Position numbers and translations under genes: made by a program | Assembly (NCBI RefSeq): GCF_003259505.1 | Contig: NZ_QLLK01000001.1 | Coordinates: 620,001 to 684,000, forward strand | Length of the DNA: 64,000 nucleotides | Direction: 5' to 3' | Origin: Algoriphagus yeomjeoni | Lineage (GTDB): Bacteria; Bacteroidota; Bacteroidia; Cytophagales; Cyclobacteriaceae | In this document: piece by piece, positions 1-9,624 of the stretch | Position numbering within the stretch: the stretch's first letter is position 1 | Layout: each line of letters begins with the position of its first letter | Notes under the pieces: model-generated | What the model saw: the letters and a program-made list of their open reading frames with translations, nothing else | The model's database searches: none | What the model was told of the DNA's origin: nothing

Positions 1-278
1 TGTTTCAGTTCTGCTGGTACAAAGCTGTCAAGTGATTGGATTACAAAATCCACTTCGATTTTTCCTTTGAGTTTTGGAAGGAATTTTTCCTTTGCTACCT
101 CAAGAATTTCTTCCCGGACGATGAAAACGACCTTGCCAAAACCAGCCCTGATCGCATCGAAAATAGAATATTCAAGGATAGTCTCTCCGTTAGGGCCAAA
201 TCCATCGATTTGTTTATTTCCGCCATATCGGCTTCCCATTCCTGCTGCGAGTAATAAAAGTGTTGGTTTCTGGTTCAT
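1..278 (-). CDS. Nucleotidyltransferase (NTP-transferase fold), N-terminal part only
   Basis: The reverse strand from the ATG at 276-278 reads MNQKPTLLLLAAGMGSRYGG followed by NKQIDGFGPNGETILEYSIF, and stays open to the window edge, so the C-terminus is missing. LAAGMGSRYGG is the Gly-rich nucleotide-binding loop of sugar-nucleotide/MobA-type nucleotidyltransferases, and GFGPNGETILEYSIFDAIRAG fits the strand-helix that follows it. The family transfers an NMP to a phosphorylated sugar or related acceptor; the substrate cannot be told from about 92 residues. No partner gene is visible on this side. Confidence 0.8.
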   Translation of the reverse strand, partial: MNQKPTLLLLAAGMGSRYGGNKQIDGFGPNGETILEYSIFDAIRAGFGKVVFIVREEILEVAKEKFLPKLKGKIEVDFVIQSLDSFVPAELK

Positions 279-555
279 AGTAGGTTTTGTAAATCGAAGG
301 CAAAAATAAGTTTTTATGTCAGGAGGGCAAGGGAACTTTGCTCTTTCACCAAACGCCAATGGTTTTTATTTAAACTTGAAACTGATAAATGGATAAATTT
401 TAATTCAGAAATAGGGTTTCAGATTATCCATAATTGGAGAATAGTGTGTTTAGATTTTTAGAATTGGGTAAAATTTCACCCGGAATATGAATTAATTTAA
501 TTTTCTGTTTAGTTTTATGCCATTAATTCAAAAAACCATTAAACCCATTGAAAAA

Positions 556-894
556 ATGAAAAAAATTGAAGCGATTATCAGGACTTCCCGCTTTGATCAG
601 ATCCACTCCTGTGTGGCTGCTCTCGGAGTGAAGTTTCTCACCTTTTATGAGGTGAAAGGTATGGGCTTGGAGCATGCCAGGCTTGAGATGTACAGAGGAG
701 TTCCTTATGAACCAGCGTACATTCCTAGAACTAAAATAGAGATAGTTACAGTAGAAGAATTGGTGGAGCCTGTGATCAACTGCATTCTAAAAGAAGGTAA
801 GACGGGTCAGGTAGGTGATGGGAAAATCTTTGTCTATGACGTATTGGAAGCCTATCGTGTCAGAAATACAGACACTGGCGAGCAGGCACTTTAA
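556..894 (+). CDS. glnK: PII nitrogen regulatory protein (GlnB/GlnK family)
   Basis: This is a cytosolic trimeric nitrogen/carbon sensor that binds ATP/ADP and 2-oxoglutarate and controls AmtB. From the ATG at 556 the protein is 112 aa, the usual PII length, and begins MKKIEAII like other PII proteins. An in-frame ATG at 517 would add 13 residues that PII proteins do not have, so it was not used. The T-loop carries LEMYRGVPY, placing Tyr51 at the uridylylation position known from enteric PII. The TGQVGDGKIFV segment is the B-loop/second PII signature. The ammonium transporter gene follows 35 nt downstream, the classic glnK-amtB order. The symbol glnK is chosen from this linkage. Confidence 0.95.
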   Translation: MKKIEAIIRTSRFDQIHSCVAALGVKFLTFYEVKGMGLEHARLEMYRGVPYEPAYIPRTKIEIVTVEELVEPVINCILKEGKTGQVGDGKIFVYDVLEAYRVRNTDTGEQAL

Positions 895-929
895 TTAAAA
901 TCAATCATCCACCGAACCTATTTTATCAC

Positions 930-2159
930 ATGCAAGAATTATTTACCGTAAATAACTTATGGATGATGATCGCCACTACCATGGTATTCATCATGCACTT
1001 GGGCTTTGCCAGCTTGGAAGCTGGGCTTACACGCTCAAAAAATACCGTTAACATCCTATTCAAGAATACCATAATCCCTGCAATTGGGCTTTTGACTTAC
1101 GCCTTCGTCGGCTTTAATTTGATGTACCCAGGAGCAGAATATGCTGGTTCCTTTTTTGGATTTGCAGGTTTTGGACTCACTCTTCCAGAAGGCTGGGATA
1201 CTAGTGAGTACAATGCAGGCTATACCTTCTTTACAGATTTTATTTTCCAGGCTATGTTTGCAGCAACTGCCGCAACGATTGTATCTGGAGCAGTGGCTGA
1301 GCGGGTAAAGCTTGGGCCATTTATCTTTTTCTCCTTCTTATATGTAGGGATTTGCTATCCTATCGTAGGGATGTGGAAATGGGGTGGTGGATTCCTGAAT
1401 ACATTGGAAACACCGTTCTATGATTTTGCAGGTTCTACCATCGTACACTCTGTAGGTGGATGGGGAGCATTGATCGGGGCTGCACTTTTAGGTCCTAGAA
1501 TTGGAAAATATACTTCCAGAGGAATGACGGCAATTCCTGGTCATAATATTCCTTTGGCTACACTAGGCGTGTTCTTGTTGTGGTTCGGATGGTTTGGATT
1601 CAACGGCGGTTCTGTACTTAGCGCCGATCCAGGTTTAGTGTCTAAAGTATTTGTTACTACCTCCATGGCTGCAGCAGCAGGAGCTTTCGGAGCATTGATC
1701 GTTTCCTATTTAATGTTCAAAACCTACGATATCACGATGGTATTGAATGGTATTTTGGCTGGTCTAGTAGGTATCACCGCTGGAGCTGATCAGATGGGAG
1801 TTAACTCTTCAATTATCATTGGTCTAGTTGGCGGAGGATTGATCGTTTTAGCCGTTGTTTTCTTTGACAAAATCAAAGTGGATGATCCAGTTGGAGCCAT
1901 TTCAGTTCACCTAGTTGGTGGTATCTGGGGTACTTTGGCGGTCGGTATCTTCGGAGATTTGGCTGGTATTGGCCAGTTTATTTCACAGTTAATAGGAGTG
2001 GTCGCTGTTGGAGTGTTTTGTGTGATTTTCGCTGGGGTGATATTCTTTGTGTTGAAAAAGACTATTGGAATCAGAGTAGATGAAGCAGAAGAAACCGAAG
2101 GTTTGGATATCAATGAGCACAGTATGCGTGCGTATCCGGATTTTGCTACAAAAGATTAA
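930..2159 (+). CDS. amtB: Ammonium transporter Amt
   Basis: This is an inner-membrane ammonium channel/transporter of 409 aa with about 11 hydrophobic segments and no obvious cleaved signal peptide. The pore twin histidines are visible as His173 (in STIVHSVGGWG) and His327 (in AISVHLVGGIWG). GFNGGSVLS and the early SLEAGLTRSKN segment are also family features. The C-terminal tail (EEAEETEGLDINEHSMRAYPD) resembles the cytosolic tail that contacts PII. Co-transcription with the PII gene just upstream is likely, and a strong hairpin terminator follows 23 nt after the stop. Confidence 0.96.
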   Translation: MQELFTVNNLWMMIATTMVFIMHLGFASLEAGLTRSKNTVNILFKNTIIPAIGLLTYAFVGFNLMYPGAEYAGSFFGFAGFGLTLPEGWDTSEYNAGYTFFTDFIFQAMFAATAATIVSGAVAERVKLGPFIFFSFLYVGICYPIVGMWKWGGGFLNTLETPFYDFAGSTIVHSVGGWGALIGAALLGPRIGKYTSRGMTAIPGHNIPLATLGVFLLWFGWFGFNGGSVLSADPGLVSKVFVTTSMAAAAGAFGALIVSYLMFKTYDITMVLNGILAGLVGITAGADQMGVNSSIIIGLVGGGLIVLAVVFFDKIKVDDPVGAISVHLVGGIWGTLAVGIFGDLAGIGQFISQLIGVVAVGVFCVIFAGVIFFVLKKTIGIRVDEAEETEGLDINEHSMRAYPDFATKD

Positions 2160-2182
2160 AAAATACCAACTACCATACATGA

Positions 2183-2216
2183 AAAAGCCCCTTCCAGAGA
2201 TTTGGTTGGGGCTTTT
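2183..2216. terminator. Rho-independent terminator, probably bidirectional
   Basis: AAAAGCCCC at 2183-2191 pairs with GGGGCTTTT at 2208-2216 around a 16-nt loop. It lies between amtB and the convergent small gene and has A/T tracts on both sides. Confidence 0.8.
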
Positions 2217-2219
2217 AAG

Positions 2220-2408
2220 TTATAATGCGGGTTCGAAATATCTATTCAAGATTACCTGATGTATTTTGCCAAACATCAGATAACACCAGTCTTTGAATTC
2301 CTGAATATCTGACGGAGAGATTAACCTTAGTCCTTTTCTCAGCTCACGTTCAAATAAATATTTTGAAAAGCTGACCTTTTGTAAGATAGTCTTTACATAT
2401 TCGATCAT
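2220..2408 (-). CDS. Conserved small hypothetical protein (62 aa)
   Basis: This is a soluble, charged protein of 62 aa beginning MIEYVKTILQKVSFSKYLFE and containing ELRKGLRLISPSDIQEFKDWCY. It has no signal peptide or membrane segment. I recall short proteins of this pattern (KVSF..YLFE.EL.K) as conserved in Bacteroidota without a known function; that is memory, not a search. It faces amtB tail to tail across the shared terminator. It is probably helical. Confidence 0.65.
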   Translation of the reverse strand: MIEYVKTILQKVSFSKYLFERELRKGLRLISPSDIQEFKDWCYLMFGKIHQVILNRYFEPAL

Positions 2409-2524
2409 AGTCTTCTAAAGAGTTTAGGTTTTTAACTGATTTTAAGTTTCAATACGAAGGCATTTCTATAGATGTTGCGTTATTTTAGAAATCAAAGAGT
2501 AGAATATTCCCTATTTTCGCAATC

Positions 2525-3973
2525 ATGATTAAAACGCTTGCCCGAATCATTTTCGTATGTTGCCTTTTTCTGTTTACAGGAACGGCTATGGCTCAGGATG
2601 TTCAAATAGAGCTTGGGCCTGGTGAGATCGGTTTGAATGAAACGTTCACCATTAAAGTAACCCTCAGCAACGAAAAAATCAAATCCTACGATCAGTTTCC
2701 TGAGATACCCAGTTTCCAAAAACAAGGAATTTCTCAATCCTCCTCGATGAACCTCATCAACGGTCAGATGAGCAGCTCTAATAGCATCATTCAGTATTAT
2801 AAGCCGAGCAGGAAAGGAGATTTTACTTTACCGTCTTTTGAGCTTTCCATTAATGGGCAAGCTTATCCCTCAGCGGGAAAAAGAATAACAGTAGTTGACC
2901 CAGTGAGTACTAGCAGTGGACGAAATCAAGCTTCAGATCCCTTTGCTGATTTTTTTGGGAGATCTGCAGTGGAAGATCCTGAATATGTGGAGGTAGAAGA
3001 TGACGCATTCTTCTCTGTCTCTGTAGATAAAGAGGAAGTCTATCAGGGAGAAGGGGTCAATATCAGCTTGGCTTTTTATATGTCTGAGGCTAATCAGGCT
3101 GCATTTAGTTTTCATGAAGCCGGCAGACAGTTGGATGATATTTTGAAGAAAATAAAACCTACAAATGCATGGGAGGAAAATTTCAACATTAGCAATATTG
3201 ATCGGGAGCAGGTGACCATCAATGGAAAAAGATGGACAAAGTTTAAGGTATATGAGGCGACATTTTTCCCATTTTCCGAAGGAGAATTAGTGATCCCGAG
3301 AATTCCTTGGGAAATGATCAAATATAAAATCGCTAAGAATCCCACCTTCTTTGGAGCGAACAGGCAGGAGGATTTTAAGACTTTTTATTCGAACCCAAAA
3401 ACTATAAAAGTGAAGCCTCTTCCTCCACACCCACTTAAAAATGAGGTGAGCGTGGGGCAATTTCAGCTTAGAGAAAATATCAAAAATATAGAAGTAGAGA
3501 CTGGTCAGGGATTTGACTATAATTTCGGCATCAGTGGAGTGGGAAATATCAATGCAATCTCTGCTCCTAAGAGGATTCCAATGGCTAATCTGAATACCTA
3601 TGACCCTAATGTCCGCCAACAGATAAATAGAGGATACGGGCGGGTTTCAGGGATCAAAGAATTCAATTATTATATCACGATCAACGAGGCAGGAGAGGTA
3701 GATCTTTCGAAGAATTTCGAATGGGTTTATTTTGATTCCGAACGTGCTGTTTATGATACCTTAAGGCCTGAAGCTAAAATTACAGTTGTGGGAGAAAGTA
3801 AAGCAAATCAGGCGATTTCCAGCCAAAGATTAGGTGGACTTTACGACCGGATTTCTACGGAAGACAATCGGTTTTTAAACGAGAAATATAAATACTATTT
3901 TACAATCGCAATCAACGTGTTGCTGCTGATCTCAGTAGCTTTATTGGCTGTATTGATAATTAGAAAGAGATAA
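2525..3973 (+). CDS. batD: BatD-like membrane protein
   Basis: This 482-aa protein has an N-terminal signal peptide ([24 protein letters not shown]), a large periplasmic part with Ig-like segments starting [20 protein letters not shown], and a single C-terminal membrane helix ([20 protein letters not shown]) ending in RKR. This is the BatD (aerotolerance, DUF11-like/oxygen tolerance) layout. In Bacteroidota BatD usually sits with MoxR and BatA/B/C; here those partners are absent and the gene is next to aroC. Its stop overlaps the aroC start (TAATG), which implies translational coupling. The biochemical role of BatD is unresolved. Confidence 0.85.
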   Translation: MIKTLARIIFVCCLFLFTGTAMAQDVQIELGPGEIGLNETFTIKVTLSNEKIKSYDQFPEIPSFQKQGISQSSSMNLINGQMSSSNSIIQYYKPSRKGDFTLPSFELSINGQAYPSAGKRITVVDPVSTSSGRNQASDPFADFFGRSAVEDPEYVEVEDDAFFSVSVDKEEVYQGEGVNISLAFYMSEANQAAFSFHEAGRQLDDILKKIKPTNAWEENFNISNIDREQVTINGKRWTKFKVYEATFFPFSEGELVIPRIPWEMIKYKIAKNPTFFGANRQEDFKTFYSNPKTIKVKPLPPHPLKNEVSVGQFQLRENIKNIEVETGQGFDYNFGISGVGNINAISAPKRIPMANLNTYDPNVRQQINRGYGRVSGIKEFNYYITINEAGEVDLSKNFEWVYFDSERAVYDTLRPEAKITVVGESKANQAISSQRLGGLYDRISTEDNRFLNEKYKYYFTIAINVLLLISVALLAVLIIRKR

Positions 3974-5058
3974 TGGGCAATTCATTTGGAAAGCTATTCA
4001 AGATCACCACCTATGGTGAATCACATGGTTTAGCTTTAGGGGTAATCATTGAAGGATGCCCTGCAGGACTAAAAATAGACGAGGCAAAGCTTATTGCAGA
4101 GATGCAGCGCAGGAAACCTGGACAGTCCAAAATCACCACTCAGCGTAAGGAAGAAGACGAATTTGAGATTAAATCAGGAGTATTTGAAGGAGTAACTACT
4201 GGTACTCCTATTGGAATCGTGATCAATAACTCAGATCAAAAGAGTAAAGACTATTCCCATATTTCGGATAAATTTCGTCCATCACACGCTGATTTTACCT
4301 ATTTCGAGAAATATGGATTACGGGATTATCGTGGAGGAGGGAGAAGTTCTGCTAGGGAAACTGCTGCCCGTGTTGTTGCTGGGGCTTTGGCAAAGCAACT
4401 TTTGGAAACCAAAGGGATCAGTGTGCAAGCATTTGTGTCGCAGGTTGGTGAATTGAAACTGGACAAAAGTTATACTGAATTAGATCTCAGCAAAGCTGAA
4501 GAAAATATCCTGAGATGCCCTGACCCAGAAAAGGCAGAGGAAATGATTGAGCTGATTGATTCTGTTAGAAAGGATCGTGATACCATTGGGGGAGTAGTGA
4601 CTTGCGTGATCAAGAATACGCCTGCTGGAATCGGAGAGCCGGTATTTGATCGATTGCATGCCGAGTTAGGTAAAGCAATGCTAAGTATCAATGCGGTGAA
4701 AGGCTTTGAATATGGAAGCGGTTTTGAAGGTGTGAAAATGAGAGGCTCCAAGCACAATGATACTTTTGTCCAAGAAGGAGATAAAGTACGTACGCTGACT
4801 AACCATTCTGGAGGAATTCAAGGTGGAATATCCAACGGAGAAGACATTTATTTCAATGTGGCTTTCAAGCCGGTAGCCACTATTATGATGGATCAGGATT
4901 CGGTAAATGAAGCTGGTGAAAATGTAGTAGTGTCAGGGAAAGGACGTCATGACCCATGCGTGGTACCTAGAGCTGTACCGATTGTGGAAGCAATGGCCGC
5001 ATTGGTCATAGCTGATTATATTTTGTTGTCAAAAAGTAATAAACTGCAGGACTTCTAA
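3973..5058 (+). CDS. aroC: Chorismate synthase
   Basis: This cytosolic enzyme uses reduced FMN to convert 5-enolpyruvylshikimate-3-phosphate to chorismate, the last common step of aromatic amino acid synthesis. The 361-aa protein starts [19 protein letters not shown] (signature 1). It carries [20 protein letters not shown] and [17 protein letters not shown] (signatures 2/3 region), including the conserved active-site His. The start ATG overlaps the batD stop by one nucleotide. No other shikimate gene is nearby. Confidence 0.97.
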   Translation: MGNSFGKLFKITTYGESHGLALGVIIEGCPAGLKIDEAKLIAEMQRRKPGQSKITTQRKEEDEFEIKSGVFEGVTTGTPIGIVINNSDQKSKDYSHISDKFRPSHADFTYFEKYGLRDYRGGGRSSARETAARVVAGALAKQLLETKGISVQAFVSQVGELKLDKSYTELDLSKAEENILRCPDPEKAEEMIELIDSVRKDRDTIGGVVTCVIKNTPAGIGEPVFDRLHAELGKAMLSINAVKGFEYGSGFEGVKMRGSKHNDTFVQEGDKVRTLTNHSGGIQGGISNGEDIYFNVAFKPVATIMMDQDSVNEAGENVVVSGKGRHDPCVVPRAVPIVEAMAALVIADYILLSKSNKLQDF

Positions 5059-5068
5059 ACCCATCTAT

Positions 5069-6397
5069 ATGCTTAAAAAGATACCCTTACATACCCAAAT
5101 TATCATCGGACTTGTTCTGGGGTTGATTTTCGGTTTAGTGGTCATTAAGACTTCAATCCCCAATTCGTTTACTATAGATTACATTAAGCCATTTGGGACG
5201 ATTTTTATCAATGCCCTTAAAATGATTGCCGTGCCTTTGGTATTGGCATCTTTGATTGTTGGGGTTTCTAATTTAGGAGACGTTTCCAAATTGAGCAGGA
5301 TTGGAGGAAAAACGATTGGTACTTATTTAGTTACCACTGTTTTGGCAGTTTCGATAGGATTGTTGCTTGTAAATGTATTCAAACCAGGAAAAAGCTTGCC
5401 TCCAGAAACGAGGGAGAATTTGATGAGTTTGTATGAAGGCGATGCGGGATCGAGACTGGGTCAGGCTGAGGAATTGCAAAAACAAAGCCCTTTACAGCCT
5501 TTAGTGGATATTGTACCTGACAATGTGTTTAGAGCTACCACAGATAATGCTGCCATGCTACAGGTGGTATTCTTCGCGATTCTAATTGGTATCGCACTAT
5601 TACAGGTCCAAAAGAGTAAGGCTGCGCCTGTGGTTGCGTTTTTTGATGGCCTTAATGATGTCATAATTCAGATAGTAAATTACATCATGATGATAGCTCC
5701 TATCGGGGTTTTTGCGCTGATGGCATCATTGATTGTAGAGATTGCAGGTGAAAATCCAGATTCAGCCGTTGAGCTTTTGATGGCTTTATTAAAGTATAGC
5801 CTAGTTGTTTTGGGAGGTTTGTTTACCATGATTTTGATCGTGTATCCGGCGATTTTGATGGCTTTTACCAAGGTGAAATACAAGGATTTTTTCAAAGCTA
5901 TTAGACCAGCTCAATTGCTGGCGTTCTCCACTAGTTCCAGTTCAGCTACGCTTCCTGTGACCATGAAGCAAGTGGAGGAAGAATTGGGAGTTTCTGAGGA
6001 GATTTCCAGTTTTGTTTTGCCTTTGGGAGCTACAGTGAACATGGATGGAACCAGCCTCTACCAAGGAGTTGCAGCGGTGTTTATCGCTCAGGCACTGGGC
6101 ATGGACTTGAGCTTGACGCAGCAATTAATGATTGTTTTGACAGCTACCTTAGCTTCTATTGGCTCTGCCGGAGTTCCTGGGGCAGGATTGATTATGTTGA
6201 TAATTGTGCTAGAATCGATTGGGGTTCCTGCTGCAGGGATCGCATTGATTATCGCTCCGGATAGAATTTTGGATATGTTCAGAACAGTGGTGAATGTCAC
6301 TGGGGATGCGACAGTTTGTACAATTGTAGCAAGTACAGAAGGTGAATTGCCAGATGGATTGATCAGAAAGTCAAATCCGTTGACACCTAACGAATAA
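5069..6397 (+). CDS. Dicarboxylate/amino acid:cation symporter (DAACS, SLC1 family)
   Basis: This 442-aa inner-membrane secondary transporter resembles GltP/DctA and imports glutamate, aspartate or C4-dicarboxylates with H+ or Na+. Family motifs visible are the Ser-rich hairpin loop AFSTSSSSATLPVTM, the NMDGT motif (VNMDGTSLYQGVAAVFIAQ), and the HP2 segment SIGSAGVPGAG. There are about eight hydrophobic segments, and a 10-nt gap to aroC suggests one transcript. Substrate specificity cannot be set from sequence alone. A strong terminator follows. Confidence 0.92.
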   Translation: MLKKIPLHTQIIIGLVLGLIFGLVVIKTSIPNSFTIDYIKPFGTIFINALKMIAVPLVLASLIVGVSNLGDVSKLSRIGGKTIGTYLVTTVLAVSIGLLLVNVFKPGKSLPPETRENLMSLYEGDAGSRLGQAEELQKQSPLQPLVDIVPDNVFRATTDNAAMLQVVFFAILIGIALLQVQKSKAAPVVAFFDGLNDVIIQIVNYIMMIAPIGVFALMASLIVEIAGENPDSAVELLMALLKYSLVVLGGLFTMILIVYPAILMAFTKVKYKDFFKAIRPAQLLAFSTSSSSATLPVTMKQVEEELGVSEEISSFVLPLGATVNMDGTSLYQGVAAVFIAQALGMDLSLTQQLMIVLTATLASIGSAGVPGAGLIMLIIVLESIGVPAAGIALIIAPDRILDMFRTVVNVTGDATVCTIVASTEGELPDGLIRKSNPLTPNE

Positions 6398-6410
6398 ATA
6401 TTACTAGCAC

Positions 6411-6449
6411 AAAAAAGGCTCCGTCATATAAAATGACGGAGCCTTTTTT
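6411..6449 (+). terminator. Rho-independent terminator
   Basis: AAAAAAGGCTCCGTCAT pairs with ATGACGGAGCCTTTTTT with a very short AT loop, a 17-bp stem followed by T's. It ends the batD-aroC-symporter transcript and its A-tract also allows leftward termination. Confidence 0.9.
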
Positions 6450-6575
6450 GGTTTTACCAAATTCTCTCTTAGCTAAATTTACTATACAATTATACAAAGC
6501 AAACGTCTTCATTGAATATTCGTTGAATGTGAAGAAGTAGTCATCCAATACATAAATTTTATTTAACTTAACACC

Positions 6576-6785
6576 ATGGAAACCATTGTAATAGAAGTGG
6601 AAAATAGCGAACGATCCAAGGAAATCAAGTCAGCTTTAAAGGCATTGAATGTGAAATTTATTACATCAGAAGGAGTCGAAGATTCGAAGGAAATTGCAGA
6701 AAGTGTAGTTCAGGGCTATAAAGAAATGCTTGATGTAAAATCAGGAAAATTGAAAGCTAAAAATGCTAGAGATATAATTAACTGA
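6576..6785 (+). CDS. Antitoxin of a type II toxin-antitoxin pair (69 aa)
   Basis: This short acidic protein starts METIVIEVENSERSKEIKSA and ends KLKAKNARDIIN. It has a central stretch EDSKEIAESVVQGYKEMLD that looks helical, matching the small DUF2683-like antitoxins paired with RelE toxins. It lies 2 nt upstream of the toxin start. It presumably binds and neutralises the toxin and represses the shared promoter, which would lie in the 126 nt downstream of the preceding terminator. Confidence 0.75.
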   Translation: METIVIEVENSERSKEIKSALKALNVKFITSEGVEDSKEIAESVVQGYKEMLDVKSGKLKAKNARDIIN

Positions 6786-6787
6786 TT

Positions 6788-7117
6788 GTGACCTATAAAG
6801 TCAAATCTGTTCCTGAATTTGAGAAGGAGCTTAAAAAGCTACTTAAGAAATATCATTCCCTACGATCAGAATATATAAGGCTCATCGAAAAACTTGAAAC
6901 TAATCCTTCCGAAGGAACTCTACTTTTTAAAAACTGCTATAAAATTCGATTGTCAATAGCTTCAAAAGGAAAAGGTAAATCAGGGGGAGCCAGGGTAATA
7001 ACCAATTTTGCTATTTCTGATGATATGGTTTATTTACTTTCTATCTATGATAAATCCGATCAAGAGAATATTACAGATTCCTATATAAAATCTTTACTTA
7101 AAGACCTTGATCAATGA
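6788..7117 (+). CDS. RelE/ParE-superfamily toxin
   Basis: This 109-aa protein starts at a GTG (6788), 2 nt after the antitoxin stop, so translational coupling is likely. The order KVKSVPEFEKELKKLLKKYHSL, then NCYKIRLSIASKGKGKSGGAR, then the hydrophobic DDMVYLLSIYDKSDQEN fits the RelE/HigB fold of ribosome-dependent mRNA interferases. The Lys/Arg-rich KGKGKSGGAR stretch would carry RNA-contacting residues. The C-terminus (SYIKSLLKDLDQ) is helical. It is apparently intact. Confidence 0.82.
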   Translation: MTYKVKSVPEFEKELKKLLKKYHSLRSEYIRLIEKLETNPSEGTLLFKNCYKIRLSIASKGKGKSGGARVITNFAISDDMVYLLSIYDKSDQENITDSYIKSLLKDLDQ

Positions 7118-7130
7118 ATTTTAGATCATA

Positions 7131-7166
7131 AAAAATGGTCCCGACATCGCTGACGGGACCATTTTT
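7131..7166. terminator. Bidirectional Rho-independent terminator
   Basis: AAAAATGGTCCCG pairs with CGGGACCATTTTT, a 13-bp perfect stem with a 10-nt loop. It lies between the toxin gene (+) and fumC (-), which converge. Confidence 0.88.
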
Positions 7167-7188
7167 ACTTTTGCAGCTAAGCTTAATA

Positions 7189-8589
7189 CTACTTCAAGCT
7201 TCCAGTCATCTCTTCTGGTTTTACCCATTCAGTGAATTGCTCAGAAGTCAATAAATTAAGTGCAATCGCTGCTTCTCTTAAGCTTGTACCTTCTTTATGT
7301 GCTTTCTTGGCGATAGCTGCTGCATTTTCATAGCCGATGTGCGGATTCAAAGCAGTTACCAACATTAAGGAATTCTCCAAATGTCTTTGGATCATTGGGG
7401 TATTTGGCTCAATGCCTACTGCACAGTTATCATTGAAAGAAATGCATGCATCCCCGATTAAGCGGGCAGATTGAAGGAAATTCGTCGCGATTAAGGGTTT
7501 GAACACATTCAGTTCAAAATGACCAGTAGAACCACCAATGGAAATGGCGACGTCATTCCCCATTACCTGAGCAGCTACCATGGTGATAGCCTCCACTTGA
7601 GTTGGGTTTACTTTGCCTGGCATGATAGAAGATCCTGGTTCATTTTCAGGAATTAAAATCTCCCCGATTCCAGACCTTGGACCTGAGGAAAGCATTCTCA
7701 CATCATTGGCGATTTTCATCAGAGAAACTGCCAATTGCTTCAACGCTCCATGAGTTTCAACCATAGCATCGTGCGCTGCAAGTGCTTCAAATTTGTTCTC
7801 CGCAGTCACAAATGGCTGACCTGAAAGCTCAGCGATTTTCTTTGCTACTAATTCAGAGTACCCTTTTGGAGTATTTAGTCCAGTTCCTACTGCAGTTCCT
7901 CCCAATGCTAATTCAGAAAGGTGAGATAAGGTATTTCTTAATGCTTTTAATCCATGATTTAGCTGAGCTACATAACCACTAAACTCTTGACCTAAAGTGA
8001 GAGGAGTCGCATCCATGAAGTGAGTTCTTCCGATTTTCACTACATCCTTAAATGCTTCCGCTTTTTCTGCAAGCGTATCTCTCAATTTCTCTACTCCTGG
8101 AATCGTAGTCTCCATCACCATTTTGTATGCAGCAATGTGCATGGCTGTGGGATAGGTATCATTGGACGACTGTGATTTATTTACATCGTCATTGGGATGG
8201 ATTTTCTTTTTGGCATCTTCCAAAGAACCTCCTAGAAGTACGTGCGCTCTGTAGGCAATTACCTCATTTGAGTTCATGTTTGATTGCGTGCCTGAGCCAG
8301 TTTGCCATACGACCAGCGGGAACTGATCGTCATGCTTTCCTTCCAGAATTTCATCACATACTTTACCGATGATATCAGCTTTGTCCTGATCCAAAACGCC
8401 AAGTTCCGCATTTGTTTGCGCAGCTGCTTTTTTTAAAATCGCAAAGGCGTGGGTGATCTCAAGAGGCATGCGGTTTTTTTCGCCGCCGATTTTGAAGTTG
8501 TTAATAGATCTTTGGGTCTGCGCGCCCCAGTATTTGTCAGCAGGTACCTCTACAGGTCCCATGGTGTCTTTTTCTATGCGGATGCTCAT
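7189..8589 (-). CDS. fumC: Fumarate hydratase, class II
   Basis: This oxygen-stable, iron-independent homotetramer interconverts fumarate and L-malate in the TCA cycle. It is 466 aa from [19 protein letters not shown]; an upstream in-frame ATG at 8643 would add 18 residues unlike family members. Motifs are [11 protein letters not shown], the [14 protein letters not shown] active-site segment, the [16 protein letters not shown] helix, and the superfamily signature [16 protein letters not shown]. It is monocistronic as far as can be seen. Class I fumarase is not visible in the window. Confidence 0.97.
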   Translation of the reverse strand: MSIRIEKDTMGPVEVPADKYWGAQTQRSINNFKIGGEKNRMPLEITHAFAILKKAAAQTNAELGVLDQDKADIIGKVCDEILEGKHDDQFPLVVWQTGSGTQSNMNSNEVIAYRAHVLLGGSLEDAKKKIHPNDDVNKSQSSNDTYPTAMHIAAYKMVMETTIPGVEKLRDTLAEKAEAFKDVVKIGRTHFMDATPLTLGQEFSGYVAQLNHGLKALRNTLSHLSELALGGTAVGTGLNTPKGYSELVAKKIAELSGQPFVTAENKFEALAAHDAMVETHGALKQLAVSLMKIANDVRMLSSGPRSGIGEILIPENEPGSSIMPGKVNPTQVEAITMVAAQVMGNDVAISIGGSTGHFELNVFKPLIATNFLQSARLIGDACISFNDNCAVGIEPNTPMIQRHLENSLMLVTALNPHIGYENAAAIAKKAHKEGTSLREAAIALNLLTSEQFTEWVKPEEMTGSLK

Positions 8590-8664
8590 ATTGTATGTTT
8601 TATTAATTCTTTTTTGCGGCTCTAAATTACGCCCAAAAGCCATTTATCCCTAAAAATAGAAGGG

Positions 8665-9150
8665 TTAATCCTTCATTTGGAAGTTGATCAGCCGGTGAAA
8701 AACTTTCCGTGAAGCCTTCACTTGTCTATTGAAGAAATACATTGCAATGATGTAATTCACCAAGCTGAGGATAAAACAAAGGGTGGCATACGTATAATTT
8801 GGTATGATAAAAGAGTAAAATGCGGTGAATGCAAGTAAAATGATTGACCAAAAACCTAAGAAAAATAGTGCCCCAGGAAACAGTCGATAGTCAATGAATA
8901 TGATACTACCTCGGGGAGTGGCCTCTACTTTGCCCAAAATTAGCGGGAGAAATGTATCAGCTCTGTCGACGACTTTTGATATTCTAAAACCTTTTTGGCC
9001 CACAATGCCATTGAAGAGAATATCTCCCTTGGCTCTAGTTCTTTGATCTAAGTAATTGACTTCCTTGGTCACACGATTTAAATGACCTAGCACCTCTTCC
9101 TTGGAAAGAGCGCTGACTAAGGTTTCGCTATCGTATGGGAGCAGGTTCAA
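8665..9150 (-). CDS. Hypothetical two-helix membrane protein (161 aa)
   Basis: The protein has a soluble N-terminal half of about 90 residues (MNLLPYDSETLVSALSKEEV...), then two hydrophobic segments, LFPGALFFLGFWSIILLAF and YATLCFILSLVNYIIAMYFF, and a short basic tail (RQVKASRKVFHRLINFQMKD). I do not recognise the family. It starts 6 nt after the ridA stop, so it is probably cotranscribed with ridA and mazG. No catalytic motif is evident. Confidence 0.6.
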   Translation of the reverse strand: MNLLPYDSETLVSALSKEEVLGHLNRVTKEVNYLDQRTRAKGDILFNGIVGQKGFRISKVVDRADTFLPLILGKVEATPRGSIIFIDYRLFPGALFFLGFWSIILLAFTAFYSFIIPNYTYATLCFILSLVNYIIAMYFFNRQVKASRKVFHRLINFQMKD

Positions 9151-9156
9151 AAATGG

Positions 9157-9537
9157 CTATTTAAAGGCTATACAGGAGATTTCCACATTCACATTTTTAG
9201 GAAGCTTACTTACTTCTACTGTTTCCCGAGCCGGTGGGTTCGATTTGAAGTACTGTCCATAGGCTTCATTGATTGTGCCAAACTCATCCATGTTTTTGAT
9301 GAAAATACTGCATTTGACGATGTCGGCGAAGGTGAAATCTGCTGCACGAAGCACTGCTTCCAGGTTTTTCATCACAGCGTGAGTCTCTTCCGTTATGTTC
9401 TCATTGATAAGTTCTCCAGTCTCGGCATCCAAAGCAATTTGACCTGATACATAAAGTGTATTTCCTGCCAATACAGCTTGAGAATAGGGTCCAATTGGTG
9501 CTGGAGCTTCTTTTGTAAATATGATTTTGTTTGACAT
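9157..9537 (-). CDS. ridA: RidA family reactive enamine/imine deaminase
   Basis: This 126-aa protein starts MSNKIIFTKEAPAPIGPYSQ and contains the family fingerprint (A)PIGPYSQA, LYVSGQIALDAETGE and the C-terminal PARETVEVSKLPKNVNVEIS. The Arg in PARETVEV is the conserved residue that binds the substrate carboxylate. RidA hydrolyses 2-aminoacrylate and related imines and protects PLP enzymes. The gene lies between mazG (upstream, separated by a hexamer repeat) and the unknown membrane protein. Confidence 0.95.
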   Translation of the reverse strand: MSNKIIFTKEAPAPIGPYSQAVLAGNTLYVSGQIALDAETGELINENITEETHAVMKNLEAVLRAADFTFADIVKCSIFIKNMDEFGTINEAYGQYFKSNPPARETVEVSKLPKNVNVEISCIAFK

Positions 9538-9586
9538 GTTTAATTACTAGTTATGGAACTCAAATTTTAAACTCTATTTTTTCCTT

Positions 9587-9624
9587 GACTGCGACTGCGA
9601 CTGCGACTGCGACTGCGACTGACT
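9587..9624. repeat. Hexanucleotide tandem repeat (GCGACT)5 with flanking partial units
   Basis: Five perfect GCGACT units run from 9591 to 9620, preceded and followed by GACT. The array begins 2 nt after the mazG stop codon (on the minus strand) in the 85-nt mazG-ridA gap. It is non-coding in the current frame. Confidence 0.95.

Noticed and set aside
517..555. Upstream ATG of the PII gene
   Set aside because: PII proteins start at the MKKIEAI position; the extra 13 residues are not part of the family.
3112..3619. Long minus-strand open frames inside batD
   Set aside because: Shadows of the supported plus-strand gene.
9587..9624. Hexamer array considered as a CRISPR or protein repeat
   Set aside because: Units are adjacent without spacers and lie outside both coding frames.
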